Assembly: GCA_902767775.1 (NCBI GenBank)
Contig: CACXIP010000024.1
Span: forward strand, 1-64,000
DNA: 64,000 nucleotides
Origin: an uncultured Prevotellaceae bacterium
Lineage (GTDB): Bacteria; Bacteroidota; Bacteroidia; Bacteroidales; Bacteroidaceae
Direction: 5' to 3'
Both the position numbers and the translations under genes were made by a program. The notes below the pieces were generated by a model that worked only from the letters and a program-made list of their open reading frames with translations, made no database searches and was not told where the DNA came from. Positions 18,652 to 28,381 of this stretch are shown here, in pieces. Within the stretch, counting starts at the first letter, position 1. Each line of letters opens with the position of its first letter.

Positions 18652-20328
18652 TCAAACTGCCACATCTCCTCTCCCCTGTGGCTTGACACACATATCAACC
18701 ACCTTGCCAAAACCTGGGAACACATGGTAGGGCGCCTTGAGGTTGCCATCGGCATTCTCACGGTTGTTGAACCTCAGTGTGGTGCGGTTGATGGGGAACT
18801 CATAGATTTTGCCTTCTTTCCCATTCCATGTGGCTACATAGAGCAATGTGCCACTTACATTCTGCAAGTTGGCTGTATAATACTCTGGGTTGTATATACG
18901 CATGGCTGTGATTTCCTCATCGTCAGGAAACGGGTCATTGAGCAGGATGGCCCGATGGGCGTTGAAATCATAGGAATAGATATTGCGTGTGGTGGCATAT
19001 ATGAACGTGTTGGCAGCATAGCGCCCGCACTCAAAAAACCGTGCATTGTCGCCATCTGTGGTTGCCGAGAAGTCGTCCTTCCCATATGCCTGCCGATAAA
19101 CCATCGGATTGATGATTTCCTCACCACTCTGAGAGTCGGTCGTTGTACTGTTTATGTTGAATCGCATACGGTAGAGATAACGTTTGGTGCCATCAGTAAA
19201 CACCGCACAGGCTATCGACCCATAGTTTTTTCCCATCCACACCATATCCAATCCGATATTGTTCACATCAAAGAGAGACGTGATATTGTCCTCATCTTGT
19301 TGGTTGAAGGCGAAGATGGCAGGTTCCACATCATAACTGTTTGACACCTTGACAAATCTTTTTCCAATCTTATCGTATAAGATGGCACAATATCCTGTCT
19401 GTGAACCGAAGAGGTCGGGCTGGTAGACAAAGCGTTCAAACTGCATGTCACCCGTCAGACTGCTATTGGGTTTCAGCTCACGTGAGAACTGGTATCCGAA
19501 CGACATGGTTGCCTGCTGGTTGAGGGCATGAGCCTGTCCTCCATTAATCATGATAGTACAATACCCAAATCTGGAAGAGCGGTCGATATTGACCACATCA
19601 ATCTTCTTGGGTGGGACCATGAAGAGGTCATTGTCTAAATGCTCGACAGAAAAGTCGCTGCTGCTGATACGCGCTGCCTGCCGGTCGGTCCAGACGTAGA
19701 GATTCTTCACCTGAGGTTCATAACTGCTTTTCTCCACCAACGAGAAGCTCACCCCCCGTGGTGAGCCCTCCAATGATGCCCCGTCGTTGTTGATTGCATA
19801 CACGTCCTTGATGTGACGGTTGGCAGTGAACGAGGGCTCGGCATAAATAGAAGCCAGATAATCGAGCCGGCATCGCCCGTTGTCATCTTGAAGCACCATC
19901 AGTCCGGAGAGCACGCTGGGCTGAATCGCCACACTGTATTTCGTGCGATATGCCGCTCCTGTTTTTTTCTCCGTAACGGTCAGCACCAAGGCGTAATTTG
20001 TTGTGCTCGCCGGTCTTGAAATGACGGCATCAAGGATGCGCTCTCTGCCAAGGACAACAGCCTTTGCTTCGGTGTTCGCCCAATCGTCAAGATACATCTC
20101 CCACAGGAAATCCAGTTGGCTGTCATCCATCTCACCCTGTGTGAAGGCAAGTTGGGGCTCGATATGCAAGGTCTCATACCTGTCGATAGCGAAGTAGGTA
20201 CCGGCAGATGGTGACACGACACTGATTTCATTGAGTGCTGTATAGTCATAGTTGCCCTTGTCCTCATAACAGGCCATCAGACTTACAATGGCAAAAACAA
20301 GGCATAATATATCAACTGTTCGGCGCAT
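18652..20328 (-). CDS. PKD-like family surface lipoprotein of import locus A
   Basis: A lipoprotein signal (MRRTVDILCLVFAIVSLMAC) fixes the start at 20328; the cysteine is residue 20. The reading frame extends upstream to 20409, but that part lies in the preceding gene, which it overlaps by 17 bases at the chosen start. The opening CYEDKGNYDYTALNEISV is the hallmark of the PKD-like lipoproteins encoded with SusC/D and DUF4843 genes. The rest looks beta-propeller-like and about 540 residues long. It is probably a surface ligand-binding protein that helps the SusC/D pair. The ligand is unknown, and no catalytic motif was seen. Confidence 0.78.
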   Translation of the reverse strand: MRRTVDILCLVFAIVSLMACYEDKGNYDYTALNEISVVSPSAGTYFAIDRYETLHIEPQLAFTQGEMDDSQLDFLWEMYLDDWANTEAKAVVLGRERILDAVISRPASTTNYALVLTVTEKKTGAAYRTKYSVAIQPSVLSGLMVLQDDNGRCRLDYLASIYAEPSFTANRHIKDVYAINNDGASLEGSPRGVSFSLVEKSSYEPQVKNLYVWTDRQAARISSSDFSVEHLDNDLFMVPPKKIDVVNIDRSSRFGYCTIMINGGQAHALNQQATMSFGYQFSRELKPNSSLTGDMQFERFVYQPDLFGSQTGYCAILYDKIGKRFVKVSNSYDVEPAIFAFNQQDEDNITSLFDVNNIGLDMVWMGKNYGSIACAVFTDGTKRYLYRMRFNINSTTTDSQSGEEIINPMVYRQAYGKDDFSATTDGDNARFFECGRYAANTFIYATTRNIYSYDFNAHRAILLNDPFPDDEEITAMRIYNPEYYTANLQNVSGTLLYVATWNGKEGKIYEFPINRTTLRFNNRENADGNLKAPYHVFPGFGKVVDMCVKPQGRGDVAV

Positions 20329-21067
20329 AATAAATCTCCTCCTTTTCTTCAGCATTATCATCAACATAGATGGGGTCATGGGTTTTTCGGTACTCTGCAT
20401 AAGCCTCATTCAACTGAGAGGCGAAGAGTTGCAGCTGGGCTGCGGTATAGATGCCTGGCTCACTTCCATTGTCGAAGCGGGTGGCCTGAGGCCAGTCGGT
20501 GATGCCCAGCACGTCGATGGCAAAGCGATACTTGTTGGTGCTGTATTTCCCAAAATAATAAGGCCAGTGGGCAGGGCGCATCAGCATGTCAGCCCATGAG
20601 AGTCGGAAGTGGATGGCATCTGGGTTGCCTGTAGTGAAATCCTCGCTGTCGACCATCTGCAGCAAAAGCGTCACGCTGTGGTCCTGGGTGTCGGCAGTCC
20701 GCTTGAGCAGCACCGGCAGATAGCCGTCATACTGTCCTTTGGGGATGATGCCATCGAGAATCTCATAGTGCAGCGGACTTTGCGCCGTGGTGCTGTCAGC
20801 CACCGCCACTGCTCTGAAATGGCGGTCACGGTCGGCTGTCCGTCCCATGACACGCACGGCTATCTTCACCGTGTCCTCCATTAGCGATGAAGGCTTAAGC
20901 GAGAAGGAATAGTTTATCTCCCTGACGATATTGGTCACAGCCAGAAACTGTTCTGTCTCGTAGAAATATACCCTGTCGTTGAGTGTATAGTCGATATGCT
21001 CGTTCTCCTTGCATCCGCTCAGACACAGGAGCGAGCAAATAAAGATCAATGTGAATGTTTTGTTCAT
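20312..21067 (-). CDS. DUF4843 domain lipoprotein of import locus A
   Basis: 251-residue lipoprotein with a clear lipobox (FICSLLCLSGC). The mature part begins KENEHIDYTLNDRVYFYE, which matches the DUF4843 pattern of Bacteroidota lipoproteins located between SusD and PKD-like genes. Its function is unknown; it is presumed to be an accessory surface protein of the import complex. It starts 17 bases after the SusD gene ends and overlaps the next gene, so the locus is one transcript. Confidence 0.75.
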   Translation of the reverse strand: MNKTFTLIFICSLLCLSGCKENEHIDYTLNDRVYFYETEQFLAVTNIVREINYSFSLKPSSLMEDTVKIAVRVMGRTADRDRHFRAVAVADSTTAQSPLHYEILDGIIPKGQYDGYLPVLLKRTADTQDHSVTLLLQMVDSEDFTTGNPDAIHFRLSWADMLMRPAHWPYYFGKYSTNKYRFAIDVLGITDWPQATRFDNGSEPGIYTAAQLQLFASQLNEAYAEYRKTHDPIYVDDNAEEKEEIYYAPNS

Positions 21068-21084
21068 GTCTTCGCCATCTTTAT

Positions 21085-22587
21085 TCAGTCTTTTTCTCTT
21101 CCTCCGTATTCCACCTCATCATCAGGAAGCGGGAACACATAATGGGGCATGGCATAGCTGTAGCTCACTGTGTTGCCCACGGCGGTAGGTATAGGTATCT
21201 GCTCATAATTCAAGCGCTTGTAGAAGTAATAGAGTTGTCCTTCGCACATGAATTCCTTGGTATATTCCTTGCGGATTTCCTCCATGGCATCGCCCTCACT
21301 GAGCGCTGTACTCAGTCCATCGACCAAATTGCGGTGGCTGCGCACGGTGTTGAGCAAGGTGATGGCAGCCTCCACGTCATGATTGAGTTTCAACTGGCAC
21401 TCGGCAGCAATGTAGTACGCCTCCGACAGTCTCATCATAGGAAGTCGGAAAAGATACTGTGTGTTGCCACCCGTGGGTTGCATATACTTTGTAGAGTAGT
21501 TTTTTCCATCAAGTTCCTGTGTCTGGTAGGCATATCTATAGTCACCGGAGAAACCCGCTTGGAAGAGTTCATAGATAGCCTGATAACTCGGCTCGCTCAT
21601 AATGAGCGAACTTTGGTTGTCGCTCGTGAAATAGGTAGAGTAGCGTGAGCGCAACTGGGTATCATAAAGGGCAAACACCAGTTCCTCAGAAAAGATGCGG
21701 TTGCGGTTGTACGACTCTGCCACGTTGATTTCCGCATCTGGTGTGAAATAAAAAGTTCTCTGCCCGACCACCTTCTGAGCAGCCTGCAAGGCCTCTGCAT
21801 AGTTGCCCATATACAGGTAGATGCGTGCCTGCAACAGGCATACTGCGTAATAATTCATCTTGAAGGTACGGTCGCGTTCATAGGTGACATCAGCATTTTC
21901 CTGACTGCCGCCTACAACGGGGTCGGCACGCAGTTCTTCTTCTGCCACGCTCAAGTCTGCCAGGCAGTTGGCGAGCGCCTCACTCACAGTAGAGAGCGGC
22001 GTGACATCAGCTGTCACCGTTTTCATATAGGGGATGCATTTATGCTGTGGATTAACCAGATAGGACTCCCCCCACAGTCTTGTCAGGTCGAAATGCAACA
22101 GGGCTCGTATGGCGTATGCCTCGCCCTTGATAAGGTGATAGTTGCGCCCAGTGAAGATGAGAGGGTCGGCTCCGTCGATACGGCTGATGAGTTCATTGTC
22201 GTTGGCAATGGCGGTATACATCTGCGTCCAGATTCCATTGATGCGACCTTCCACCCCACTGTTGGAGTAGTCGAATGCAGCATCAAAATTGTAAGTGTTG
22301 CTTGTCGACATGCCCGTATAGTACTGTGCCATGGCATCCAGCATGCCATAGGTGAGTTCCTGCCCGTAGGCCGAGGTGCTTCCCATCAGGAGATAGACAC
22401 CCGTCAGTGCGTCCTTGTATCCCTGCTCCGACGTGAAGTTGTCGTCAGACTTAATCTGAGTCTTCGGGCTGACATCGAGCCACTCCTCACAGGCCCCAAG
22501 GAGCAAAGTGACCGCCAGACCACAGCAGACATATCCTATTTTATGAAAAATGCTTATCCTGGTTTTCATCATCATTTCCATTTTCAT
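21085..22587 (-). CDS. SusD/RagB-type outer-membrane lipoprotein, import locus A
   Basis: Ligand-capturing lid of the SusC/D importer, a lipoprotein on the cell surface. The lipobox is VTLLLGAC, followed by EEWLDVSPKTQIKSDDNF, a typical SusD opening. Family repeats follow, for example TGRNYHLIKGEAYAIRALLHFDLTRLWGE, quoted here only by its key words KGEAYAIRALLHFDL. The C-terminus YVFPLPDDEVEYG is usual. The ATG at 22587 follows the SusC stop directly; ATGs at 22578, 22575, 22572 and 22569 are other possible starts. At 500 residues it has the expected size. Confidence 0.93.
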   Translation of the reverse strand: MKMEMMMKTRISIFHKIGYVCCGLAVTLLLGACEEWLDVSPKTQIKSDDNFTSEQGYKDALTGVYLLMGSTSAYGQELTYGMLDAMAQYYTGMSTSNTYNFDAAFDYSNSGVEGRINGIWTQMYTAIANDNELISRIDGADPLIFTGRNYHLIKGEAYAIRALLHFDLTRLWGESYLVNPQHKCIPYMKTVTADVTPLSTVSEALANCLADLSVAEEELRADPVVGGSQENADVTYERDRTFKMNYYAVCLLQARIYLYMGNYAEALQAAQKVVGQRTFYFTPDAEINVAESYNRNRIFSEELVFALYDTQLRSRYSTYFTSDNQSSLIMSEPSYQAIYELFQAGFSGDYRYAYQTQELDGKNYSTKYMQPTGGNTQYLFRLPMMRLSEAYYIAAECQLKLNHDVEAAITLLNTVRSHRNLVDGLSTALSEGDAMEEIRKEYTKEFMCEGQLYYFYKRLNYEQIPIPTAVGNTVSYSYAMPHYVFPLPDDEVEYGGREKD

Positions 22588-25500
22588 TTAAAATCTTGCT
22601 GACAACGTAAAACTGAACGTACGGGCGCGGGGATAAGACAGTCCCCATTCCTTCTTCACAGTGGAGAGCCATCCCACATCATTCATGGTAGCAGTCAGCT
22701 TCAGATACTCAAGCGGACTTTTCTTGATGATGGGAAGGGAAGAGAAATCGTAGCCTATAGTGATGACCGAGAATGCCAGTTCGTTGTAGTCCTCCACAAA
22801 CCGGCTGGTGGGTTTCGTCGTGCTCGTATCCATAATAGACTTGAACTGAGCCACCTGTCCTGGTGTATTCCATCGCTCATTGAGCACCCGTTCATCGACA
22901 TTCCAGTTGAGCACATCAACATTCTCCACCTTGTCGACCAATGTCGAGTTGTAGGTCTGCCCACCCCATTTGTAACTGAATGAACAGTTGGCGTCAAAGT
23001 TGCGCCACCTTGCAGACAATCCGAAATTGCCTTGATATTTAGGTTGTGAGTCACCGCATACCACTTGGTCGGTCGACGACCAATCGAAAGATGTCGTCCC
23101 GTCTTTTTTGATAAACACCTCCCTGCCTGTGGTTGGGTCGATGCCGGCAGAACGCACTGCCCAGATGGCTGTCATGCTCTGTCCTTCCTCATAACGGGTG
23201 CTCACTTTGCGCTGAGCGACTTTTCTTTCTTCTGTACCTGCGTATTCATCCTTGGCTTTATCCTGTGCCTCGTTGTATGCCTTCAAAGCATTGGAGATTT
23301 TGGATATCTTGTTGGTGTTATGAGCGACGTTGAAAAAAAGGTTGACCGAGGTGCGGCTTTGCGGCAGGGTGAAAAGACGGTAGTTGAGAGTCAATTCATA
23401 TCCCTTGTTCACAGTTTCACCTAAATTTTCCTTAAAGGATGAGAATCCTGACGACGGAGCCAATGTGACATCCGTCAGCAAATTGTCGGTCAGGTTGTTG
23501 TAATACTCAAAGCGTCCGCTCAACCGGTTGAAGAGGGTGATGTCGAATCCCACCGTCCGTTCCAGTTGTCGCTGCCATTTCAGGTCGGGATTGGCCAACG
23601 CCATGAGCACTACACCCATATCGCCGTTGTAGGTGCGGTCGGTGATATAGCTGTAGGTGGACAAGGCTTGGTAGGAATTGAAGTTCTGCGAACCTGTGCG
23701 GCCGATGGAGGCACGCACCTTCAAGTAATTGAGTATTTTGTTTTTCTTGAACCATGCCTCATGATGGAGGTTCCATCCGATGCCTGCCGACCAGAAGGAG
23801 CCCCATTTGTTCTTAGAGCCAAACATCGAAGAGGCATTCAGACGATAGGAGAAGTCGGCAAGATAGCGGTCGGCATAACTGTAGTTGGCAGCTCCGATGA
23901 TGCCGATGCTGCGAGTGGTGCTCTCCGCCCCCCCAGGTTTACCACCTACGGCATAACCATTGCCGAAAGAGATGAAGTCCATCCTGTCGCTGGGGAATCC
24001 GATGGCGGAGAACGACTCTGTTTCCGATTTCGACTGTTCGATGGAGTATTGAAGGTTGGTAAAAAGCATGTGCCTTCCTTTTGTGATGGAATAGTTCAAT
24101 CCCAAGTCGGCATTGACCTGGTTCGACTGTCCATGGCTTTGCGAATAGGAGCCTCGGTTGAGGTACTCCTCAGAAGATGGCAGGATGGAAGCATACTGGG
24201 AATTGGAGGCAGGTGTGAAGACATCGCTCTTGTCCTTTCTGATAGTCAATCCCACCCTTCCAGTCAGTTTTAGGTTCTCCAGCAGGTTCCACTCTGTATA
24301 GAAATTCTCAGTGATGAGCGTGTACACAGACTCATTCTTAGATTTTAGGCTTGCATCATACAGAGGGTTCCAGGTGCCGTTGCTGTATCGTTGGATAAGC
24401 TGTCCGTCATCATCATGGATGCGCCAATAGGGATTCATGCGGGAGTACTGTGAGAAACTGCCGTATGGAGACTCCTTGCCCTTATTGTCATCGACGGTCA
24501 GCAGGTTGCGGAAGATGAAGTTCTTTACGCGGTATGACAATGTGAGGTTGCCACTGATAGTGCGCCGGTTGCTGCCTTTCATGACACCCACGTTGTTGGT
24601 ATATGACAGGGATGCGGAGTAGAGCATGGCGTTGTCGCCGCCGTCGAACATGAGAGAGTGTCGCTGTCCGACACCGGTGCGCAATGGTTGCGACATCCAG
24701 TAACTGTCGACACCTCTTGCAATCTCTTTGTATATTTCGTTGTATTGAGCCGTCAGTTCGGCCTGTGAGTGTGCGTTTGATGTATTGGTGTATTTTCCCG
24801 CCAGCAGTTCTGCCTGCAATTTACCTGCAGCATCAGTCAGGTGATAGCTGTTCAGGTCGGGAACGGTGAGTTCGAGAGAGCCGTTGTAGCTCACGCGCAG
24901 TCTTCCTTGCTTGGGCTGCACCGTCTCGACCACCACCACACCGTTGGCAGCCTTAGAGCCATAGATAGCCTTGGCTGCGGCATCTTTCAATATGGTGATG
25001 CTCTGGATGAGGTTCATGTCCATGTCGACAATTTTCTCCAGAGATGTCTCAAAGCCGTTGAGGATAAACAAAGGCAAATTGGGTGAGGTCTCATAGTCGC
25101 CTTTGAGGTCGATGGAACTTTGTCCGCGGAGCTGCACGTCGGGCATGGAGTTGGGGTTGGACCCCATTTCGACATTTTCGTTGATGACAAACGAGGGGTC
25201 GAGGTTTTTGAGGCTCTGGAGTGCGTTGACACTGCCGTTGAGTCGCAGTTGCTCTCCAGTAAAAGTGGCCGCCGAACCTGTGAAGGTCTCGCTGCGGCGC
25301 ATAAACATACCGTTTCCCACCACTTCGACACCTTTCAACTGAGCCACATCATCGCTCAGTACAATCTGAAGTTGCTTCTGTTTGTCAACTTTTATCTCCT
25401 TCGTCACCATTCCCACAAAGGAGACAACAACAACCGCTCCTTTGGGTAGTGTAATCTGGAAATTGCCCACATCATTGGTCACACTGTTGACTTGCACATT

Positions 25501-25695
25501 GCCCTTCATCACGATGGTCGCTCCAGGCAGGGGTTCACCCTGCTCGTCGGTGACCTTGCCGGTGATGGTCATCTGAGTGCCCGAAGGTTGCGAGACAGAC
25601 TTGCCTGTCACCACCGCAGAATCGCTCACCTGACCATAAGCCTGCACCGCAAAAAACAGGCAGAGGAAAACGAGACCTATTATTTTCCTCACCAT
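22588..25695 (-). CDS. SusC/RagA-type TonB-dependent transporter, import locus A
   Basis: Outer-membrane beta-barrel that imports a ligand with energy from TonB. It opens with a signal peptide (MVRKIIGLVFLCLFFAVQAYG); the frame also has an ATG at 25716. The carboxypeptidase-regulatory-like domain comes next (ITGKVTDEQGEPLPGATIVM), then the plug with SITILKDAAAKAIYGSKAAN, the SusC signature. A barrel of about 780 residues ends in the aromatic FSFTLSARF. It heads the locus and abuts the SusD start. No glycosidase follows in this operon; the downstream thioredoxin-like and hydrolase genes hint at a non-glycan ligand. Confidence 0.94.
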   Translation of the reverse strand: MVRKIIGLVFLCLFFAVQAYGQVSDSAVVTGKSVSQPSGTQMTITGKVTDEQGEPLPGATIVMKGNVQVNSVTNDVGNFQITLPKGAVVVVSFVGMVTKEIKVDKQKQLQIVLSDDVAQLKGVEVVGNGMFMRRSETFTGSAATFTGEQLRLNGSVNALQSLKNLDPSFVINENVEMGSNPNSMPDVQLRGQSSIDLKGDYETSPNLPLFILNGFETSLEKIVDMDMNLIQSITILKDAAAKAIYGSKAANGVVVVETVQPKQGRLRVSYNGSLELTVPDLNSYHLTDAAGKLQAELLAGKYTNTSNAHSQAELTAQYNEIYKEIARGVDSYWMSQPLRTGVGQRHSLMFDGGDNAMLYSASLSYTNNVGVMKGSNRRTISGNLTLSYRVKNFIFRNLLTVDDNKGKESPYGSFSQYSRMNPYWRIHDDDGQLIQRYSNGTWNPLYDASLKSKNESVYTLITENFYTEWNLLENLKLTGRVGLTIRKDKSDVFTPASNSQYASILPSSEEYLNRGSYSQSHGQSNQVNADLGLNYSITKGRHMLFTNLQYSIEQSKSETESFSAIGFPSDRMDFISFGNGYAVGGKPGGAESTTRSIGIIGAANYSYADRYLADFSYRLNASSMFGSKNKWGSFWSAGIGWNLHHEAWFKKNKILNYLKVRASIGRTGSQNFNSYQALSTYSYITDRTYNGDMGVVLMALANPDLKWQRQLERTVGFDITLFNRLSGRFEYYNNLTDNLLTDVTLAPSSGFSSFKENLGETVNKGYELTLNYRLFTLPQSRTSVNLFFNVAHNTNKISKISNALKAYNEAQDKAKDEYAGTEERKVAQRKVSTRYEEGQSMTAIWAVRSAGIDPTTGREVFIKKDGTTSFDWSSTDQVVCGDSQPKYQGNFGLSARWRNFDANCSFSYKWGGQTYNSTLVDKVENVDVLNWNVDERVLNERWNTPGQVAQFKSIMDTSTTKPTSRFVEDYNELAFSVITIGYDFSSLPIIKKSPLEYLKLTATMNDVGWLSTVKKEWGLSYPRARTFSFTLSARF

Positions 25696-25752
25696 GATGG
25701 CTGATACATGTTTCACGAACTCAAATAATAGTTAGGTTTCAAGTTATGCTTT

Positions 25753-25836
25753 TTCAGTTTCCAATATCCCTATCAGGTTTGGACATGTTGTAGTCCCTAC
25801 AACATCATTCATCTCTTTCCATTTGCGGAAACTGAA
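25753..25836. repeat. Nested concentric inverted repeats upstream of SusC of locus A
   Basis: A perfect 9-bp inverted repeat with a three-base spacer (785-793 and 797-805, ATGTTGTAG/CTACAACAT) sits inside a second inverted repeat, TTCAGTTTCC (753-762) and GGAAACTGAA (827-836). The two centres coincide within half a base. The element lies between the terminator of the upstream gene and the SusC start, so it could be an operator or a structured leader. Confidence 0.6.
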
Positions 25837-25844
25837 TAAAAAAA

Positions 25845-25881
25845 TAAGGAGAAAATCGGGAGAGCCAACTCTCCCGATTTT
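25845..25881 (-). terminator. Terminator of the FN3/sorting-domain gene
   Basis: A perfect 13-bp stem (852-864 with 869-881) with a CCAA tetraloop. On the minus strand it is followed by a T-rich tract (complement of 25836-25846). It lies 10 bases after the stop of the gene at 25892-28150. Confidence 0.85.
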
Positions 25882-25891
25882 CCTAAATCTG

Positions 25892-28150
25892 CTATTTCAG
25901 CATTTTCTTCACAGTGTTGCCTTGCTTGACGATATACACCTGACCGTCAATAAGGTTGTTGACACGCTGGCCAGAGAGGTTGTAAATCTCAACTGCACCA
26001 TTGCGGTTGTCGTTATTGATGGTTGTGATGCCACTCTCACCATTGGCAAGGTTGTAGATGTTGACATCAACAACATTCGAAGGCTTTGACTCGCCTGTTG
26101 CATAGATAGCGCAAATCCACAGCTTGCAGTCAGGACCCTTGCCCAAGCTCTTGGTCTCGCCTGCATCCTGATCCCACTCGGTATCCTCGAAAGTAGTCCA
26201 GTAGAAGTTCTGGCGGTCGGTCACCCAAGAATTGACATCATTGTAGGTTTCCTTCTTATCTGCCTCAGGCATTCCGGTAGTATAGTTTGCGCTTGGCTTC
26301 CAGCTCTCGCCCTTGTCTACATATACCTTGTAGTCGGAGATAGGTGATGCTCCCTCAGGCACATCCCATGACAAGGTCAGATTGTAATAATATGAGATAT
26401 ATCCGTAGGACTCTATCTCCACCTTCTCTGCTGCAAGCACCTGGAAGTTCTCCATCGGCACATTGCCCTCATCCTTCACACTGGCGGTGACGAAGTCAGA
26501 AAGGTTTTTCTTCTCTCCACCGACCACTGCCTGAACGGCGAAATAGTGCAAGCCGTCGTTGAGCATCGGGGTAATAAACTCAGTCTTGCCTTCCACCTCT
26601 GCAGTGTGGTTGTCATACATGACTACATATCCAGTAGCATCTGCCACTGCATCCCATTTCAGGTAAACCTCGTTACCACCGATAGTTCCGTCGGCTGTCA
26701 GGTTCTGCGGGATTAAAGCAGGATCCAAAGTAGCATAAGTATAGCGCCATTCCACCTCATTATGTATGCCACGAGAGTCGGTGATGACGGTGCTGGTATT
26801 GATGGTGTTGTCGCTATTGTAAGTGTAAACAGTTGTCTGGATTACATTGCTCCATTCCTGACCTTCTTCTGCTCCCGGAGTATAATATGCCATCACTTCC
26901 CTCGCCAGCAGTCCATTCTCATATGTATAGAATGTTCCCTGGTTGGGTTGGTCAAATTCAGCACCAGTCAACTGGATGGAAGACACTATCTGCTTGGCAT
27001 CATTGAAAGTGAGTTGATAATGAGACTCATAAGTCACAGTACCGTCGGCAGAGAAATTCTTCATCACCTTGTAGTAGCCATTCTCATAATCCTCATACAA
27101 CGAACCACTGGTAGAAGTGACATTTCCGTCTACATCATATATTTTGGTGGTCGTCTTCGTCATGTTCTTGTCGGCATCATACTCATATTCGTTGACCTGA
27201 GTTTTGCAGAATACGCCATTAGAGAAATTCCATGATTCACGTGAAGCAATGGTGCCATCAGCATTGTAGTTGTAGCGATAGTGGGCATAGCTGGTAGTCT
27301 CCACAGAATTCTGGTTGCTGGCATTGTAGTAGTAGCGGTTGTAGTCGGAGAGCTGAGGCTCGTCAAGTTTCACTGTCTCATAGCCCCAAGAGCCGTCCTC
27401 TTTCTGCACATAATTGTTCTGGTACAAGCTGTAGCCAGTCTTATCCACCAATTTCTTGGATGATTCCACTGGGGTGCTGCCACCAGCAGTGAAGATATAA
27501 CCGCCAAAGCTGAGTTTCGAACCCGTGCAGAACACATAGTAGGTCTCATTGGCCACGACATCAAACTCCACGGTGCCTGTCATCTTGTCACCGAAAGTGT
27601 AGTCTTCACCAATCTCCACCTCTTCGGGGGCTTCACCATCTGCTTTGAAAGTCATTTCTTTCTGATCGAGGCACGAGCCGTCAGAAGCCTTGGCTACATA
27701 GAAATTCTTGCCACCATTAACAATGACATAAGCACAGATTTTACCATCAACCGACGGAGTAATCATGTAGTAAGTTCCAGATTGGGGCAGGTTGCCACTG
27801 GCTGGTTTATAACCATTACCAGTACTTTTATCACCATCGAGGGCACCATCTTTTGGGTTCTGGTTGCCTACCAGATAGACGATCCGGGTTTTAGGCTCCA
27901 TCTCGCCAGTCTCTGTATTCTCCACCATGACTTCCTGACCGAAAAGCCCTGCGCAATATGCCTTGGCTGAGCTAAGCTTTATGTCATAAGGTAGTGTGGT
28001 GCGGTCGTTGCCCAACACGAGTTTGGTACTGGCCGATGTCAGTGTGGCACCGTTGGCGTATGTCTCTCCATTGGTGAAGAGCACTTTCTCCTGCGCCTGA
28101 GCGCCGACAGCCATCAAGGCCACAGCAATCAAAGTAAAAAATTTCTTCAT
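25892..28150 (-). CDS. Secreted FN3-repeat protein with C-terminal sorting-like tail
   Basis: 752-residue exported protein. Signal peptide: MKKFFTLIAVALMAVGAQAQ. The first 230 residues form an unrecognised beta-rich region. Residues of about 235-470 carry spaced tyrosine-aspartate style repeats (YNADGTI, YDADKNM, YDVDGNV, YNSDNTI) that resemble degenerate YD/wall-associated repeats. Two fibronectin type III-like domains follow, at about 475-560 (VYLKWDAVADATGYVVMYDN) and 565-690 (LTLSWDVPEGASPISDYKVY). The C-terminal 45 residues (VEIYNLSGQRVNNLIDGQVY, then a basic end) look like the type IX secretion or anchoring tail common in Prevotella. Likely surface-exposed; the ligand is unknown. It has its own promoter and terminator and lies between two import loci. 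Confidence 0.75.
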   Translation of the reverse strand: MKKFFTLIAVALMAVGAQAQEKVLFTNGETYANGATLTSASTKLVLGNDRTTLPYDIKLSSAKAYCAGLFGQEVMVENTETGEMEPKTRIVYLVGNQNPKDGALDGDKSTGNGYKPASGNLPQSGTYYMITPSVDGKICAYVIVNGGKNFYVAKASDGSCLDQKEMTFKADGEAPEEVEIGEDYTFGDKMTGTVEFDVVANETYYVFCTGSKLSFGGYIFTAGGSTPVESSKKLVDKTGYSLYQNNYVQKEDGSWGYETVKLDEPQLSDYNRYYYNASNQNSVETTSYAHYRYNYNADGTIASRESWNFSNGVFCKTQVNEYEYDADKNMTKTTTKIYDVDGNVTSTSGSLYEDYENGYYKVMKNFSADGTVTYESHYQLTFNDAKQIVSSIQLTGAEFDQPNQGTFYTYENGLLAREVMAYYTPGAEEGQEWSNVIQTTVYTYNSDNTINTSTVITDSRGIHNEVEWRYTYATLDPALIPQNLTADGTIGGNEVYLKWDAVADATGYVVMYDNHTAEVEGKTEFITPMLNDGLHYFAVQAVVGGEKKNLSDFVTASVKDEGNVPMENFQVLAAEKVEIESYGYISYYYNLTLSWDVPEGASPISDYKVYVDKGESWKPSANYTTGMPEADKKETYNDVNSWVTDRQNFYWTTFEDTEWDQDAGETKSLGKGPDCKLWICAIYATGESKPSNVVDVNIYNLANGESGITTINNDNRNGAVEIYNLSGQRVNNLIDGQVYIVKQGNTVKKMLK

Positions 28151-28240
28151 AAGCGTAGTTTTTGATAGATAAATAAAAATGATTTGTAATTTTTTTTGAT
28201 TTGGTTATGCTATATTGAATTACATTTTAAATTTAGTTTT

Positions 28241-28270
28241 CAAAATTACTAATTTTTTATAAAAAACAAA
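28241..28270 (-). promoter_or_regulatory. Promoter for the FN3/sorting-domain gene
   Basis: On the minus strand TTTG (complement of 28267-28270), 18 bases, then TAATTTTG (complement of 28241-28248), a full match to the Bacteroidota consensus. It predicts a leader of about 85 bases. Confidence 0.6.
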
Positions 28271-28277
28271 TGATTTC

Positions 28278-28309
28278 TTTCAAAATTACAAATTATTAAC
28301 GTAATTTTG
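28278..28309 (+). promoter_or_regulatory. Promoter for import locus B
   Basis: TTTC at 28278-28281, 20 bases, then TAATTTTG at 28302-28309. It faces away from the promoter at 28241-28270, only eight bases apart, in a very AT-rich divergent region. Confidence 0.55.
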
Positions 28310-28381
28310 CCATATAACCAACCTAAATTTATCTACAAACCAAAATCCAAATCTATATAAGGAACATAAACCTAATAATTT

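Noticed and set aside
20329-20409. Longer N-terminus for the PKD-like lipoprotein
   Set aside because: It lies in the upstream gene and lacks a signal; the lipobox start at 20328 is far better.
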